DNA from: Paraburkholderia youngii
GTDB taxonomy: Bacteria > Pseudomonadota > Gammaproteobacteria > Burkholderiales > Burkholderiaceae
Assembly: GCF_013366925.1 (NCBI RefSeq)
Contig: NZ_JAALDK010000001.1
Location: 3,465,165-3,529,164 of the forward strand
Direction of reading: 5' to 3'
DNA length: 64,000 bases
The stretch's first letter is position 1, and the number at the start of each line of letters is the position of its first letter. The translations under genes and the position numbers were made by a program. Positions 63,618 through 64,000 of this stretch are shown here, piece by piece. The notes under the pieces are model-generated. The model ran no database searches and was not told the origin of the DNA. It was given only the letters and a program-made list of their open reading frames with translations.

Positions 63618-63647
63618 TGCAAAACGGGCAAAGTTGCACGTTTTGCA
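63618..63647. repeat. Inverted repeat before the pao operon
   Basis: Perfect 9-bp arms, TGCAAAACG (63618-63626) and CGTTTTGCA (63639-63647), with a 12-base centre that includes GCAAAGTTGC. It lies 215 bp before paoA and just after the stop of the hydrogenase-like gene; operator or terminator. Confidence 0.4.
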
Positions 63648-63668
63648 CTGGGGAAAACGACCTGCGGC

Positions 63669-64000
63669 TCAACGCGCCCGGCAGGCTGTGAGGATGCCTC
63701 GCAGCAAATCGAGCGGCGGCGGCGGACATCCGGGGATCGTCACGTCCACCGGCAAGATCGACGAAACCGGGCCGCACACCGCGTAACTATTGGCAAAAAT
63801 GCCGCCCGTGCATGCGCACTCGCCGGCGGCAACGACGAGTTTCGGAGCGGGGGTCGCGTCGTACGCGGCGAGCAGGGCCGTGCGCATATTCAGCGTCACC
63901 GGCCCGGTCACGAGCAGCAGGTCCGCATGCCGCGGACTCGCGACGAATTTGATGCCAAGCCCTTCGATGTTGTAGTACGGGTTGTTCAGCGCGTGAATCT
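63669..64000 (-). CDS. NuoB/HyfI-like iron-sulfur subunit, 5' end cut
   Basis: The frame is open to the right edge, giving the last 109 complete codons. IEGLGIKFVASPRHADLLLV, LVTGPVTLNM, GECACTGGIF, YAVCGPV and IPGCPPPP are the conserved pieces of the 20-kDa subunit shared by complex I (NuoB) and group 4 hydrogenases (HyfI, HycG). The three visible cysteine sites are ligands of the proximal [4Fe-4S] cluster; the first lies outside. The HyfI-like wording (PYYNIEGLGIKF) favours a hydrogenase-4-type complex over respiratory complex I. It would be the last gene of an operon that continues beyond the window. Confidence 0.85.
   Translation of the reverse strand, partial: IHALNNPYYNIEGLGIKFVASPRHADLLLVTGPVTLNMRTALLAAYDATPAPKLVVAAGECACTGGIFANSYAVCGPVSSILPVDVTIPGCPPPPLDLLRGILTACRAR

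Noticed and set aside
63529..63777. An 82-residue minus-strand frame with CPFC near 63630
   Set aside because: It overlaps the NuoB/HyfI-like gene in another frame, has no ribosome site, and its composition is that of a shadow.

Overview
The window looks like a chromosomal stretch of a beta-proteobacterium of the Burkholderia sensu lato group, most likely Paraburkholderia or a close relative. This rests on the high GC content, strong GC3 bias (long antisense open frames shadow most genes), abundant LysR/IclR/GntR/AraC regulators, and family-level resemblance of the proteins. It was not tested by a database search. I see no tRNA, rRNA, CRISPR array, intact insertion sequence or phage gene.

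Layout. 1-5.9 kb: a catabolic operon with two FAD-dependent dehydrogenases, a NIPSNAP protein, a sugar-phosphate-isomerase-like protein and an IclR regulator. 6.2-14.6 kb: a small unknown protein, a divergent FtsH-like membrane AAA protease, an acyltransferase facing an OpgC-like membrane protein that is translationally coupled to a tannase/feruloyl-esterase-like enzyme, a secreted glycine-rich protein, and a decayed RsbT-like gene. 14.6-22.5 kb: a REC-PAS-kinase-REC hybrid sensor, a YadGH-like ABC exporter, a LuxR solo with intact acyl-homoserine-lactone contact residues, an AraC regulator, a DUF3830 protein and a GDSL lipoprotein.

22.5-39.1 kb is an organic-acid island. It holds an OFA-family transporter with its 42-residue small partner, an MHS-type symporter, a GntR/FCD regulator, a ThDP-dependent lyase, a formyl-CoA transferase very like Frc/YfdW, a fumarylacetoacetate-hydrolase-family enzyme, a membrane protein of unknown role, two LysR regulators, an OxlT-like oxalate/formate antiporter, an aldehyde dehydrogenase and a ketopantoate-reductase-like enzyme. 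Two sets of shared DNA words tie it together: a palindrome at three places around the GntR gene and the ThDP operon, and a 13-bp word at three places around the LysR gene, OxlT and the reductase. The lyase partnered with Frc does not look like a classical oxalyl-CoA decarboxylase, so the pathway may be a variant oxalate route or a 2-hydroxy-acid route through formyl-CoA. This is the best candidate for an undescribed system here.

39.2-48.2 kb is mixed housekeeping: two LysE exporters, a lipoprotein, a YigZ-type protein, a DsbA-fold isomerase, a diguanylate cyclase, a second FtsI-type transpeptidase and a chemoreceptor. Between the last two lies a plus-strand terminator with no gene in front of it, a possible small RNA. 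48.7-52.7 kb encodes 2-aminoethylphosphonate synthesis (PEP mutase fused to a nucleotidyltransferase, phosphonopyruvate decarboxylase, aminotransferase), followed by a proline-rich miniprotein and a PIG-L deacetylase.

54.1-57.8 kb is a zone of decay holding three gutted genes (acyl-CoA synthetase, MalT-type regulator, ketopantoate reductase) around an intact hydrolase and a LysR regulator. 57.9-63.4 kb carries a class II aldolase and a PaoABC-type molybdenum aldehyde oxidoreductase with a MocA-like cytidylyltransferase. The right edge cuts a gene for a NuoB/HyfI-like iron-sulfur subunit.
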